64,000 nt of DNA from Macrostomum hystrix. Taxonomy: Eukaryota; Platyhelminthes; Macrostomidae. Location of the stretch: the NCBI GenBank assembly GCA_950097015.1, contig CATNEN010000038.1, forward strand, positions 13,758,001 through 13,822,000, read 5' to 3'. How positions within the stretch are numbered: the stretch's first letter is position 1; every line of letters starts with the position of its first letter. Both the position numbers and the translations under genes were made by a program. The notes beneath the pieces are model-generated. The model worked only from the letters and a program-made list of their open reading frames with translations, was not told the origin of the DNA and did not search any database. Of this stretch, positions 22,901 through 35,000 are shown piece by piece.

Positions 22901-25641
22901 AAATTCCGTTATTTAGCAACCCAGATCCTCAAATTCCGTTATTTAGAATCGCAGATCCTCAAATTCCGTTATTTGGAATCGCAGATCCTCAAATTCCATT
23001 ATTTGGAATCGCAGATCCTCAAATTCCGTTATTTGGAATCGCAGATCCTCAAATTCGATTATTTGGAATCGCAGATCCTCAAATTCCGTTATTTGGAATC
23101 GCAGATCCTCAAATTCCATTATTTGGAATCGCAGATCCTCAAATTCCATTATTTGGAATCGCAGATCCTCAAATCCGTTATGTTGCGATCTTTGTCCTAA
23201 AATTCCGTTATTTTAGTACTGCAGATCCTCAAATTCCGTTATTTTAGTACTGCAGATCCTCAAATTCCGTTATTTTAGTACTGCAGATCCTCAAATTCCG
23301 TTATTTTAGTACTGCAGATCCTCAAATTCCATTATTTAGAATCGCAGATCTCCAAATTCCATTATTTGGAATCGCAGATCCTCATATCCGTTATGTTGCG
23401 ACCTTTGTCCTCAAATTCCGTTATTTTAGTACTCCAGATCCTCAAATTCCGTTATTTTAGTACTGCAGATCCTCAAATTACGTTATTTAGCTATCCAGGG
23501 CCTCAAATTCCGTTACTTTGCATCCCAGATCCTCAAATTCCGTTTTTAGCAACCCAGATCCTCAAATTCCGTTATTTGTTATCACAGGTCCTCAAATTCC
23601 GTTACTTTGCATCCCAGATCCTCAAATTCCGATTTTTAGCAACCCAGATCCTCAAATTCCGTTACTTTGCATCCCAGATCCTCAAATTCCGATTTTTAGC
23701 AACCCAGATCCTCCAATTCCGTTATTTGTTATCACAGGTCCTCAAATTCCGTTTATTAAGCATCCTAAATCCTAAATTCTAGTTTATTTGGCATCCCAGA
23801 TACTAAAAGTCCGTTTGTTTACTTACAGTATTTTTTTAATGCTGTACTTTTTTGCAAACTTTTTTACTTCGCTGGAGTGCTGACATCGATTTGCACTGGA
23901 TTACGGTCTTAGGCGGTCTTACGCTCTCAACGCTCAATAGTATCTTAATACACAATCTTCAGGTATCTGTTCAGACTCACCGACATCCTGACTGACATTC
24001 ACTCCGAGTACTATCGCCGCCTGGACTCTTCGGCCGGCCTTGACAATTCCGGTAGCGCCAGCTCGGCCGCGGCAACCAAGCCGAAGCCGCCGCAGTCCCG
24101 TGACGTTTGCACGGAGCTACGCGGCCGTGTGCTTCAAGGCTGCCGGCTGGTGTTTAGCGGCCTGTTCCCAACCAGCCTGCCGCCCGAGAAGAGCAAAGCT
24201 TATCAGATTGCCACCGGACTGGGTGCCGTGGTGCAGGCCGACGTGCAGCTGGGTCATCGGGTGCCGGCGGTGAGAGAGCTGCTCCATTCGTTTAGGGCAC
24301 GAGGTGTTGAACCAGATAAGGCATAGCTAGGAAATATATTTTTAGTTTGAGCCTCTATAAATTAGTGTTGTTGATTTGGTATTCTAGGACCATTAAGATA
24401 AAGGAATTTCAGGCTTTTGATTTCCGGTTGAAAAGGTCCTAGAATGTTTGGGATCTTCTTCTTAATTGGTTGGGTTTTAAGCTTGAGATCTGCGTCTTAA
24501 TTAACTTTTTATCGGACTGTCATAATTGTGTCGAATTGATTATAACTCTTGTTCTTGCTCTTGAGAGATAATGAGAAATTTCCCTGTACATTCGCAGGAG
24601 AGCCGAACCACCCATCTGGTAGCGGCCAAGAGCGGCACCTCAAAGTTTCATCGGGCGCGCAAAACTACAAATGAGTCTTCATCTTCGAGCAGCGGCAATA
24701 GCGGCTGCTGCATCGTCAATCCAGAGTGGCTGTGGACCTGCTACTATGAGTGGCGCCGCTGTCCAGAATCCGACTTTCCCGTTGTTGCTGACGTCGATTA
24801 TCTGGGCCTGCGCCGGGACGCCAGGCAGCGTCGGGACAGCGAGGTGAAGCGCTACAAATCCGACAGGAAGCGGCGCCGGCAGGAGTCCGTTGTGGTCACG
24901 CCGGAGGAGGCCACGGCGGAGGAGGAGGAGGCGGCGGCTGCGGCGATTGCTAATGAAGACGAAGAAGCTGCGGGAGCAACGGAAACTGCCACCGCGGATG
25001 CAGCGGCCGCCACGTCAGCCGAGCCGACGCCTTCCGTCAGCGGAGTGAACCAGCGGCCCCACTTTGACCTGGCCGACAACCCGCTGCTGAGCATGTCGCC
25101 AGGCGACCTGAAGTGCCTGCAAGACGAAGTGGACGCCGAACTGGAAGGCATCTCCAGCTCTGATTCGTCCGAGTCCTCATCAGAATCCGAGGCTCGTCTG
25201 CGTAGGAAGGTGCTGCGAAAATCGAAAGCTAAAGAGTCGAAATCGAAGACTGAAAAGCAGAGAGCAACTGCTGGAGCAGCTGCGCAGACGGGGAAGAAGG
25301 ACTCCGGCGAAAGAGGTAGCAAGCGCTCCGCGCCAGACGACTCCACAACCGATGCCTCATCCGACAGCTCCTCGTCTTCTGGGAATGCCGAAGCGATGAC
25401 GGGCGGAACCGCTGCTGGAGCCGATGATCGCGACTGGGGTGAAGGCTGCAAGGAGGGCTACGACTATGCCGACGCAGAAGCTAATTTTCAACTGTTAGGC
25501 GGAGACGTCGACTCAACTGACGAGGATGATCAAGGCGAAGACGACTCCGAGGATGAAGATAATGAAGATGAGGACGCTATAGAAGATGTTCGTCGGACGC
25601 GGAGGCGGCAGCGGAGGCAGTGGCAGGCGGACGGCAATTGA
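19989..25641 (+). CDS. CTDP1: RNA polymerase II CTD phosphatase FCP1
   Basis: Nuclear Mg-dependent Ser/Thr phosphatase that dephosphorylates the C-terminal repeats of RNA polymerase II so it can be recycled. Exons are 19989-20602, 22307-22723, 23963-24269 and 24598-25641 (793 aa). Phases 2, 2 and 0 agree across all junctions. The catalytic DLDQT motif (FCP family DxDxT) is at residues 157-161. LYELHIISFGNRPYAH and the second acidic motif IDDRDEVW (268-275) complete the FCPH domain. A BRCT domain follows at about 385-500 (GCRLVFSGLFP, TTHLVAAKSGT, VNPEWLWTCYYEW), split by intron 3. The C-terminus is acidic (DSTDEDDQGEDDSEDEDNED), as in other FCP1 proteins, where it contacts TFIIF. Introns 1 and 2 are largely minisatellite. 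An ATTAAA at 25651 could serve polyadenylation. Confidence 0.93.
20697..22192. repeat. 16-bp minisatellite filling FCP1 intron 1
   Basis: About 93 units of TTCTCCATATCCCATG with a small set of variants (TTGTCC, TTTTCTATATCC, a short TCCATATCCCATG, and CTTATG). The order of variants repeats: the rare CTTATG unit occurs at 21161 and again at 21814, 653 bp apart, and its neighbours repeat in the same order, so a large block was duplicated. The unit has no stop codon in any frame, which creates long artificial ORFs on both strands. Confidence 0.95.
22825..23790. repeat. 30-bp minisatellite in FCP1 intron 2
   Basis: Tandem units near 30 bp are built on GCAGATCCTCAAATTCCGTT followed by ATTTGGAATC. 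They diverge into subfamilies towards 23.2-23.8 kb (ATTTTAGTACT, ACTTTGCATCCC and TTAGCAACCC variants). The array lies between the donor at 22724 and the acceptor at 23962. Confidence 0.92.
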
Positions 25642-26872
25642 TCCTTGATCATTAAAGCTCCCAAATTTGCTTTTTCTGGCGGGAAACCGATGCGGTTTAG
25701 TCGCAGTTGTTGCACACAAATTTGAATTGCCTTTTGCTTATTTTTTACGCATTTTCTGTTCCTACCATAGCTGCAAGCTGCAAGACTACTTGTCTGAGTT
25801 TGACTTTGCATAAATATTTACTGCTACGAGCTAACTCTATTCTAAGTACTTTTATCTAGATGAGTAGTTTCGGTCATGCCTTTAACTATCGTATTTCAAC
25901 TATCACTAAATTATTAGTTGAAATATATCGCGAATGTTCTATTCAGTTAATACTTATTTAATGCAAAACGAAAGCTTCAATCATTTATAAGAACCTATTT
26001 CTAAAGCTTTGTTCTTTTTACTGAGAAATTATCTATTGTAGTTAGTTATGTTCTGAATACAATATTTACAGTGTAACAAATAATTCGATCTTTAGTATCT
26101 ACAGGCTGATACAGTAATTAAATATTATAACTACGTCATGACAGGAAGCAAGCTTAAAAAAAGACATCCTTTAGTGCTTTTGCTGGAGCACGGTTGGAGC
26201 TCTGATTGCATTTCAGTATGCTTGATAAGTAGGTCAGTATTATCATCAAGCTTGACTGGGCTTCGCCTCTTAAATTAACAAATTACTGCCTCGCGCAATG
26301 CAAGCTCGACCGAGACAAACGAAAAATGAACTATTTCGCATCGATAATAGCTGGCCCTGTCCATTCTGACAGTCGATCCTCAGTGCCGTCCGCTCCTCCA
26401 GTATACATTTTATCCTTTCTTTACAGTTTACTCCCACTGTGTGCAGCAGTGCTATCTGATAGCTGATAGAGGGCGTTCAAACAGTTTTTTCTATGCGTAC
26501 ATCCAGCTAGCCTAACCGATGCTTCCAATCAATGTACATTCCGGATTTGTTGTACATTCTGTTTAGTGAGGGCGGGCCTGATCCATTTCGTCTCTCTTAC
26601 CCCAGCCGCCGCCGAACCCACCACCCCATAAAAGCCCAGCATACGATAATACAGGCCATTCGGACCAGTCAATATTTGTGGGCCTATTTGGATTTTGAAC
26701 AGCGTGTTATTTCTTATTTTCACTTTGAAAGCCTCACGCAGAGAGAAATGTAGTCATTGAGACACTGGACACCAAAATTCATACTGTTTTTATAATTGAG
26801 TACGAATGCGTGGGCAGCAATCAGAGAATTTTCGTTAGTTAAAAGTTCACGTACGACACGAAGCAGAAAAAC
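25642..26872. other. Intergenic region FCP1 to CC1-box gene
   Basis: AT-rich with no convincing ORF. A variant poly(A) signal ATTAAA at 25651-25656 lies ten bases after the FCP1 stop. The promoter of the next gene should be here, but no TATA box or other clear element can be assigned. Confidence 0.4.
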
Positions 26873-28770
26873 ATGGCCACAAAACCGCAGCAACTAGATC
26901 AACAATTGGAAGTCATTCGGCCTGAAGCATCGGTATTAAACGATTCGGGAGCCTGCTGCGCTGACTCGTCAACAGAACTGGCGCCGGAACTGCAGGATGA
27001 TGAGCATCGGCAGCTTATTTCTGAATCTGTATACAAGAGCAGAACCAGTTTAAACCGGTTCTCTTCTATTAGAACGGCCAGAGGAGTGGCCGGATTTGGT
27101 GGCCAGTTTACTACAGTCACTGAAACCGCCTCAGAGCAGACTATTAGCAGCACCGATGACAACACCGATTGGGACACTGACCAGCAGCTGGACGATAAAG
27201 ACGACGAAGATGACGATGAAGATAATGCTGTGAGCTCAGCGCTGGCCGATCGAGTAGTGTGGCACGAGGACGACCTGATTGTGGCTGCCGAACTCGGTAT
27301 GTTCGCTAAGCTTTTATTAACTGCTGAACTTTCTATTAACTTTCGTTGAGATTCTACAGTAATCTACCTCATTTAACTGCTTGTTTGTGTCTGTGTGACG
27401 AATCAGTAAATTCGCTGTGCAGATTCAGCTGCTGAAGATGTTGTCAGTTCTTATTAGTCCAAATCTGTGACCCCACTGGCTGGACCATCGCAGGCAAGGC
27501 GCTACTCGAGCGAAATCGTCGCCTGTCAGCGCGACTTCGCCGCGCGCGCGCAGTCGCCGCCGAAAGGTCACGCGAGGCCGCTCAGCTGGCCGCGGGCTTA
27601 GCCGCAGCTCGCAGACTGGACGATAGCCGGCTGCGCGCCTGCGACGAAGTCGAACGCCAGTGCTCCGAGCTGGAGCGCGGCAACGATCTGCTCCGGCTTG
27701 AGCGGCGTCGCCTGATGTCGCGAATCGAAGCGCTGGAAGATTCCGAGGCTGCCGCCGAAGCTCGGGCTGATGAATACCGTCGACGATTAGCCGAAGCCAA
27801 CGCTAATTTAGCATCTGCCAGCAACGCCGCCAACTCCGAGGATTCAGGTTCGGCTTCGTCGGCTATCAGCAGCAACGGACTGTTGTCAAGGCGGCGGTCA
27901 TGGCCGGGACTGCCCGCTTCAATCGTTAAAACGTCTGCGACGGAGGTGCTGCAGCAGCTGCAGCCGAGGAAGTCTCGGGCTGAGGTAGACTGACTGACGT
28001 TGAGGTGGCTGCAAGAAGGGAGAGGTTGCTGCAAGAAGGGAGAGGTGGCTGCAAGAAGAGAGAGAGTTGGCTGCGTGGAGGGAGAGGTGACCGCAAGGAG
28101 GAAGGGGTGGCTGCGAGGAGGGAGAGGTGGCTGCGAGGAGGGAGAGGTAGCTGCGAGGAGGGAGGGGTGGCTGCGAGGAGGGAGAGGTGGCTGCGAGGAG
28201 GGAGAGGTGACTGCAAGGAGGGAGAGGTGTTTGCGAAAGAGGGAGAGGCGCTTGGATGAGGGAGAGGAGGCTGAGCAGAGGGCGAGGGGGTTGCGAGAAG
28301 GGAGAGGGAGTAGAGTGAGTGAGAAAAAAGTAAGTGTAAACAGATCTTAAGCTCGCGGCGAGATGAGTCACGATGATACATTATAGGAAAAAGAGATTCT
28401 TGGGATGAAGATGAAACAAATATTTATATTCAATATTCTAGTGGAATAGAAATTCTATACAGAATTCTAGAGATCCAGGAAAAAAATCCGCTTACAGCGG
28501 TAAATAGGACTCACTTTATAAAACTCTGCTCACAAATTTCAACAGCACACCGAGGTTGCCGCCACTCGGCGCAGAGAAGCGGCGCCTTCCGCTCCGCCGC
28601 CGCTCATTCGTCAGTCGCAGCATCAGCTCCCGGATGATGACAACGACGCCGGGCGAAGGGATCGACGTCGGCTAGCCAGCGGTGAGCACGAGCCCGCCTA
28701 TCGGTCGCTCTTTGCCGAGGCGCGGGCTCGCCTGCGTCAGGTGCTCGAGGAGCGGCCCGATGTGGAATAA
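26873..28770 (+). CDS. CC1-box coiled-coil protein, CDR2/BICDR-like
   Basis: Cytoplasmic coiled-coil protein. Exons are 26873-27296, 27494-27984 and 28546-28770 (379 aa; phases 1 and 0). The acidic N-terminal region ends in a sequence split by intron 1 that rejoins as DLIVAAELGKALLERN (about residues 134-149). In BICD2, BICDR1 and related adaptors this AAxxG-containing CC1 box binds dynein light intermediate chain, and CDR2 proteins share it. Exon 2 continues as an Arg/Ala/Glu-rich coiled coil (ERRRLMSRIEALEDSEAAAE). The C-terminal exon contains YRSLFAEARARLRQVLEE, which recalls the C-terminal block of CDR2/CDR2L. At 379 aa it is nearer CDR2 than BICD2 in length. Intron 2 carries a 20-bp minisatellite. 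The family is likely; the CDR2 versus BICDR choice is not settled. Confidence 0.8.
28001..28330. repeat. 20-bp minisatellite in CC1-box gene intron 2
   Basis: About 15 imperfect copies of GTGGCTGCGAGGAGGGAGAG lie between the donor at 27985 and the acceptor at 28545. It is strongly purine-biased on the + strand. Confidence 0.88.
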
Positions 28771-31700
28771 TTTCTGGTTTTTCTCAGCTTGTCTACCCGT
28801 GATTTTGAACAGTGTCCTGTACATGAGAGACTTTGTTTGATCTCTTCCATTATTTATGTTTGCTTTGCCTTTAATATGATTTTTAATTCATTTTAAGGCT
28901 ATTCAACTAGCTCCCAAAAGTTCACCCACTGTTAGGCTACCCTATGCTTAATCTTACCAATGCCAGCTTGTAATTTGCTCGTTTAATGAATTAAAAGTGC
29001 CAGTAAATTTTCCCATGTCCCTTTCTTGTGTATTTTAACAGTGTTTTGCTTGATCATTAATGTTTTCTTTTTGGGTCTTACTTAAACGGGTCTTACCCAG
29101 GTCTTGACTTTTCTGTAATGTGAAGATCAGCCAGCTCCCTTAATTGTGTTCACCGAACGCGTGAACAATTTTCCATCGATTATATAATACCTAATTGATC
29201 ATGTTGAGCAACTCCCATCGCTATTTGGACTAAACTAATTTTCTTTGTCATTTTAAATTCTGGCATGCGTACTGAGTGTACATTATCTTTGACAGGAATT
29301 AAAAAGTCCCAGCTGCGTTCATGTACATTTGTACACGTAAGCTACTATTAAATAAGTGAAAGTAAAATTAAGGCGCTTAATATTTGCCAAAATGTTTATC
29401 ATTGACAATGATCGCTTTATATGCTTCCTTAATTCATACATTAACTGATGTAAATATGAAAGCTGGGAAGAATAATATAGCTCGTAAGTGTAGTATACAT
29501 AATGCGAAGCGATCAACTATTAGAGACACTGCGATCGCTATAGTTTGTCGACAATCGTTTACCATCCCGACGCCGTCGACACCGTCACAAGGTGTCACCA
29601 GCAGTGTCCATAGTCGCGGCTGGTACCACCCTTACAAGACCCAGCAGCTCTGATCCGTCTTGCTATTGTTCGTCGGTGACACCGAAGTCGCAGGCACATT
29701 GATCGGGTGACGTACATTTTGAATGCCTACAAGGCCGAACGCAAGGCGCAGTGCTACAATTCGTGTATAGGGGTTGAATGTTGAATGTCTCTACGTTATT
29801 AACGACTGGCCATCAACTTAATATAAGTTATGCCGGTAGACTTGGTTTCTTAAGTTACAATGCAATAATCCTTGTTTTAGAAAATACGCAACAAAAAACA
29901 GATTCCTTTCCTTGAGCTTTTGTGCTTTGCTTCAATCAGGTTCAGGAAAAAAAATTGCAGTGAAACCCCTTCATATAAAAACGATATAAAGGCAATATTA
30001 GGTTTGGTAGTACTACGATTAATAACGCTAAGATTGACGAAGTTGCCTTTAAGACGGAATAGAATGAAATAAGACCAAAGCGGTAAATATTTTTTTCGTT
30101 AAACTGTAAATTAGAGCTACAGAAGAACGGTAAATTCTAAGTTTTCGCAGAAAAATGAAATAATCAATGACGGGGGAATGAATGAGTGACTTTGATGTAG
30201 GCGAAAGATATTAAACACAGGCTAGGCATTCATTGCGTGGAAATAGTTTTTAAAAGGTTATGAGAAACATGAGTTACATATATTTATTAATAAAGTAATT
30301 AAAATCATAAACGTAGCTGCAGCTTGAGTGTCATAGATATATATTTGTGCATCTTTTGTTTTACTGTTTATTTGTTTTTCGCACTTCGCGGAAAGCGCGA
30401 TATCTATTTTGATTTGGGAAGCAATAATGACTAATCTGACAATCATTTAATGTCACTATAAATTTTTAAGATTACATAGTTATATAGTTATATTAAATTT
30501 ATGTGCACTCATCGGTCCCTTATAGTTTTATAAATGCATTTTGCTTTTGTCAATAGTCAAGACAATTTGGTCTAGCCTATGTAGATCTGTGTTGATGGTT
30601 TTCATTTATGATTGATATTACTCATGAGGAGTCTCAATTATTTAACCATATATATTTAACTATATGCGAGTCTAACGTGTGCGAGTCATTATTCGTATTC
30701 TATATTCCATATTCCATAGGTTTGTTTTCCCGACCCCCTTCATTTTTAAGGCTTGGTTAGATTGATGGTTGGACTAGCCTAGCAATTTGCCTGTTGTAGC
30801 TTTGTAGTAGTAAAAAACAAGAAAACATATTAGTCTTTATGACTTCTAGGTTATAATGCTCTTTATAGATATGATGTTTTGTTTATCAAAATCAACTGTC
30901 TTCCCTCCAAAACAGAAAGAGAAAAAGAAAATAGTTTTCCTACTTATTAAAGATAATACTTGCTTTTTGACACATTAAGTATTTTTTAGCCTTATGTAAG
31001 TGATGTGAAATTCATATTTTTACTTTATATGTGCAAAATCATAGAACTCAAGTAAACCTTTACAAGTATTCAGTATAATTTGGGTAAAAAAGCTAGGTAA
31101 TAGGTAAATTATGTTGTATATTAAAAATTAATATACCCCTATCCCATAGGGGCTGGTTCACAATTGATAAAAAATCTTTTTATGGGGTTTTAATTATTTG
31201 TAATTTTCTTGTGTTTACTATTATTGAACTTTCTGACTTATACTATTAGCTAGATTATAAAAGATAACTATGCAAACTAATTTGTTATACATAAAAATGT
31301 AGGTACTTTAAAACTAATAGAGCTTGTACAGCTATATTAAGTTATTATCTGACTTCTTACTAGCCAGTGACCTTACCTGGCCTGGCCTATGTTGGTGGCA
31401 TCACACATTAACATCTGAACAATGAACTCTGAGGTATTATTATTGTCATTTACAATATCTTTGACTAGCTAGATTGTTGTCATTTTATTTGTATAAATAG
31501 TATTACTAACTGCTTAACATTGCTGGTTCAAAATACATCAATTATCAGTCTTATCCTACTCTTTAGTGAGCAATTTGACATTGTTGGTTGTTTCAGGTAG
31601 CTACATTTTCTGGTAATTATAGATTTGCAAAAATCTAGATGAAATCTTCTTTGTTAGCTAATTAGTTTTTTATTTATGGTAATGCATAGTGATTTTATGT

Positions 31701-32042
31701 AAATGTAAATAGCTATTCATCGCTTTGTTATAGATAAATAGAAATTTATTGCAAATAAAATGCTGATGTTATGTTTAAAAATATAAAGGCTTGTTACATT
31801 GAATAGTGTGCATTAGATAATAAATAATAAATAATGTATGTATGCATTTCTTACAATCATAGGAATAGCTTAAATTTTAGCCTCTGATATTACCAATATT
31901 GAAAGAAATGAGAATTAAACTTGTTAAAGTTTCAGTTGAAAATTGCTCACTGGACAGAAAAGAATTATACAAAAAGCTACCTTTGCTTTTTGAATAAAAA
32001 AGCAACTCGATAAAGAGGGGCGATTGTGTGCCTGAAAGCGCT
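28771..32042. other. Intergenic AT-rich DNA
   Basis: No exon is recognised. A short GC-richer patch at about 29555-29770 contains the small inverted pair GACACC/GGTGTC (near 29578-29596) but has no convincing coding frame. The rest is AT-rich without clear repeats. Confidence 0.4.
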
Positions 32043-35000
32043 ATGTCGGATTTAAAGGGTGAAGTTGAGAAGCGTAAGGCTCAATTGGCAATTCTTCGAC
32101 GCCAGAAAGCTGATGCAGCTTCAGCAGCAGCGGAAGCTGCATCCAGTCCGCGTCGCCTGCCCCAGAAATCAGCGGCCAGCAATGAGGCCGCAGCTGAAGA
32201 TATTCTGCGTGAATTGGGCATCGACCCGACGCCGGGAGCTCCCGCTTTGAATTCTTTCAACTCTGCGGCAACAACTGGGGAAGCTCCATCGTTCACGTCA
32301 CCGTCTAGAATGCCCGAGCAGCAGCAGCCGCAGCAGCAGCTGAGGCGCCAGCGGCAGCACAAACTGGCTGTGTCGCATCTCACCCAGACAAGCGTGCCGC
32401 CATTACCTGGCGATGTACGGCCGGGGCACTATTGCAAGGAGACGCAGACTTTGGCCCCGCAGCGAGATCGGGACAGTGAGTGCCGCGTGTCCTGATAAAC
32501 TTTTCTCGATTTTCGACGCTTCTGAATACTATTGCTATGCTTGTTGTGACTCCTGATGTGCTTAAAAAGTACAACTATTATTGTAACTTTTTTTCAGGTC
32601 GTCTTTCGGAATCGCACGGTGAGCGATTTGCAGACTTCGATTGTAACATTTATGGTGCTGCAAATTTCAAATGAACGTTTTAATTTATTGACTTTTCCAG
32701 TTGACTCTCCAAGATTTCTGTCTACATTAGAATGGGATGACGAGTTCAATCACCAGATGATTCGTGAGTCGCTCATTAGAATTGAATTTTCATATCCCCA
32801 GTATAAACCTGCGGCTTCTCTTGCTTGTTCAGCATCTAAACTGTTTCGATAATTGAAAATGATGAAAATGATCAACTAGAAAGTATTAGTTAAGTAGAAT
32901 ATAAATTGGAGATGCTGGAAGAGACAGAGGTACCGTAGCAATAGGGAGCAGAAATAGAAACAGAAGATGTATCCGGATCCTTTGGTCATGCTCATCACTC
33001 GCTACTTAGTGCCCGAGTCGAACGGCTGCCCTTCCGGTTCCGACTTCGCGGACATCGCCTCGGCCGCCCTGGCGCAGCTGCGCTCCATCAACGGCCTCGC
33101 CGGTCTGTCATCCGAGGATTCCTTGGCCGGCGCCGCTGCTGGGACGCCGTCGACGCCGGCGCCGACGCCAACGACGCAGCAGTCGTCATCGACAACGGCC
33201 ACCCTGATTGATCTGCAGCAGCAGCAGCAGCAGCGACACTGCCGAGAACTGTCCGAGTCAGAGAGGCAGCAAATCTTATTGTCTGACGGATTCCAGGTGC
33301 GTTAGCGAAGCAGTGATTGGTGGGTGGGAGGCAGTGATTGGTGGGTAAGGAGGCAGTGATTGGTGGGTGGGAGGCAGTGATTGGTGGGTGGGAGGCAGTA
33401 ATTGGTGGGGGGGAGCCAGTGATTGGGTAAGGAGGCAGTGATTGGCGGGTGGGAGCCAGTGATTGGTGGGTAAGGAGGCAGTGATTGGTGGGTAAGGAGG
33501 CAGTGATTGGTGGGTAAGGAGGCAGTGATTGGTGGGTGGGAGGCAGTGATTGGCGGGTGGAAGGCAGGGTTCCAGCTATTGCAGCTGTCATTGTGGCTTT
33601 ACCGTGTCGACCTTTACTGCAGGTCTTTTTCGGTCGAGCCAGCCGGGTTGTTGAGCGAGCCCTAGCCGAGACGGAGGCCGAATATTTTGACACCGACGCA
33701 GACGGCGAGAGCGACGCCTACGATGAGGCGGCGGAGGCTGGCGTCTCGAGCGTTCGAGTCTGTCGAACGTTTCACGATGACAGGTAAGATCTGGAACAGG
33801 ATCCTTTCTCCGAGGCTCAGGAATCCCAAGCCACTATGCTCCTATTTCCAACTCGCAACTCCCTTTTCTCATTACTCTAATCTCCCACTGCTCTAATCTT
33901 CGATGTTTAAAATTTTCCTGTCCATCTAATCGCCCATTTTTCAAACTCCTATTATTTTAATATCCTATATATGTCTAATCTCCAATTGTTTTGATTCCCT
34001 ATTAGTCTAATCTTCCAATATTTAGATTCCCTGTCAGTCCAGTCTCCCATTACTCCCCACTATTAGGTGGACCCGCGGCCGCTGCGTCACAGCGCTGGAC
34101 TGGTCGCCGCACTACCAGGAGCTCTGTCTAGCCGCCTACTCCGAGTCCCAGTCGCACACGGGCGGAGACACAGACGGCGTCGTCTGCGTTTGGAATGCTC
34201 GCTACAGGTGCGACAGTCCCGAGTTCGCGCTCCACTGCCAGTCACCCGTCACTGCGGCCTGCTTTGCCGCATTCCAGCATTGCCTCATCATCGGCGGCAC
34301 CTACTCGGGCCAGCTGGTTCTTTGGGATACGAGAACACACAGGTATATCTGGGATCAGGATCTGGGATCAGGATCTGGGATCAGGATCTGGGATCAGGAT
34401 CTGGGATCAGGATCTGGGATCAGGATCTGGGATCAGGATCTGGGATCAGGATCTGGGATCAGGATCTGGGATCAGGATCTGGGATCAGGATCTGGGATCA
34501 GGATCTGGGATCAGGATCTGGGATCAGGATCTGGGATCAGGATCTGGGATCAGGATCTGGGATCAGGATCTGGGATCAGGATCTGGGATCAGGATCTGGG
34601 ATCAGGATCTGGGATCAGGATCTGGGATCAGGATCTGGGATCAGGATCTGGGATCAGGATCTGGGATCAGGATCTGGGATCAGGATCTGGGATCAGGATC
34701 TGGGATCAGGATCTGGGATCAGGATCTGGGATCAGGATCTGGGATCAGGATCTGGGATCAGGATCTGGGATCAGGATCTGGGATCAGGATCTGGGATCAG
34801 GATCTGGGATCAGGATCTGGGATCAGGATCTGGGATCAGGATCTGGGATCAGGATCTGGGATCAGGATCTGGGATCAGGATCTGGGATGCATAGAAAGAC
34901 TTACATAGAAAGTCTTACATACTCGTAGAGAGGCTTGCGTATGAACATGTTACTCTCGTTCTCATTTTGCGACAAAATGTTTGGCGCATTACCAGCCCGC

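Noticed and set aside
22825-23790. CRISPR-like direct repeats
   Set aside because: Units are contiguous without unique spacers, and the context is an animal intron.
24852-25451. Minus-strand Ser/Ala-rich ORF
   Set aside because: It is a shadow of FCP1 exon 4, whose composition leaves the opposite strand open.
34343-34908. Repeat protein of the form GSGIRIWDQDL
   Set aside because: It is produced by the stop-free 13-bp intronic array. The dynein reading frame leaves at the donor at 34343.
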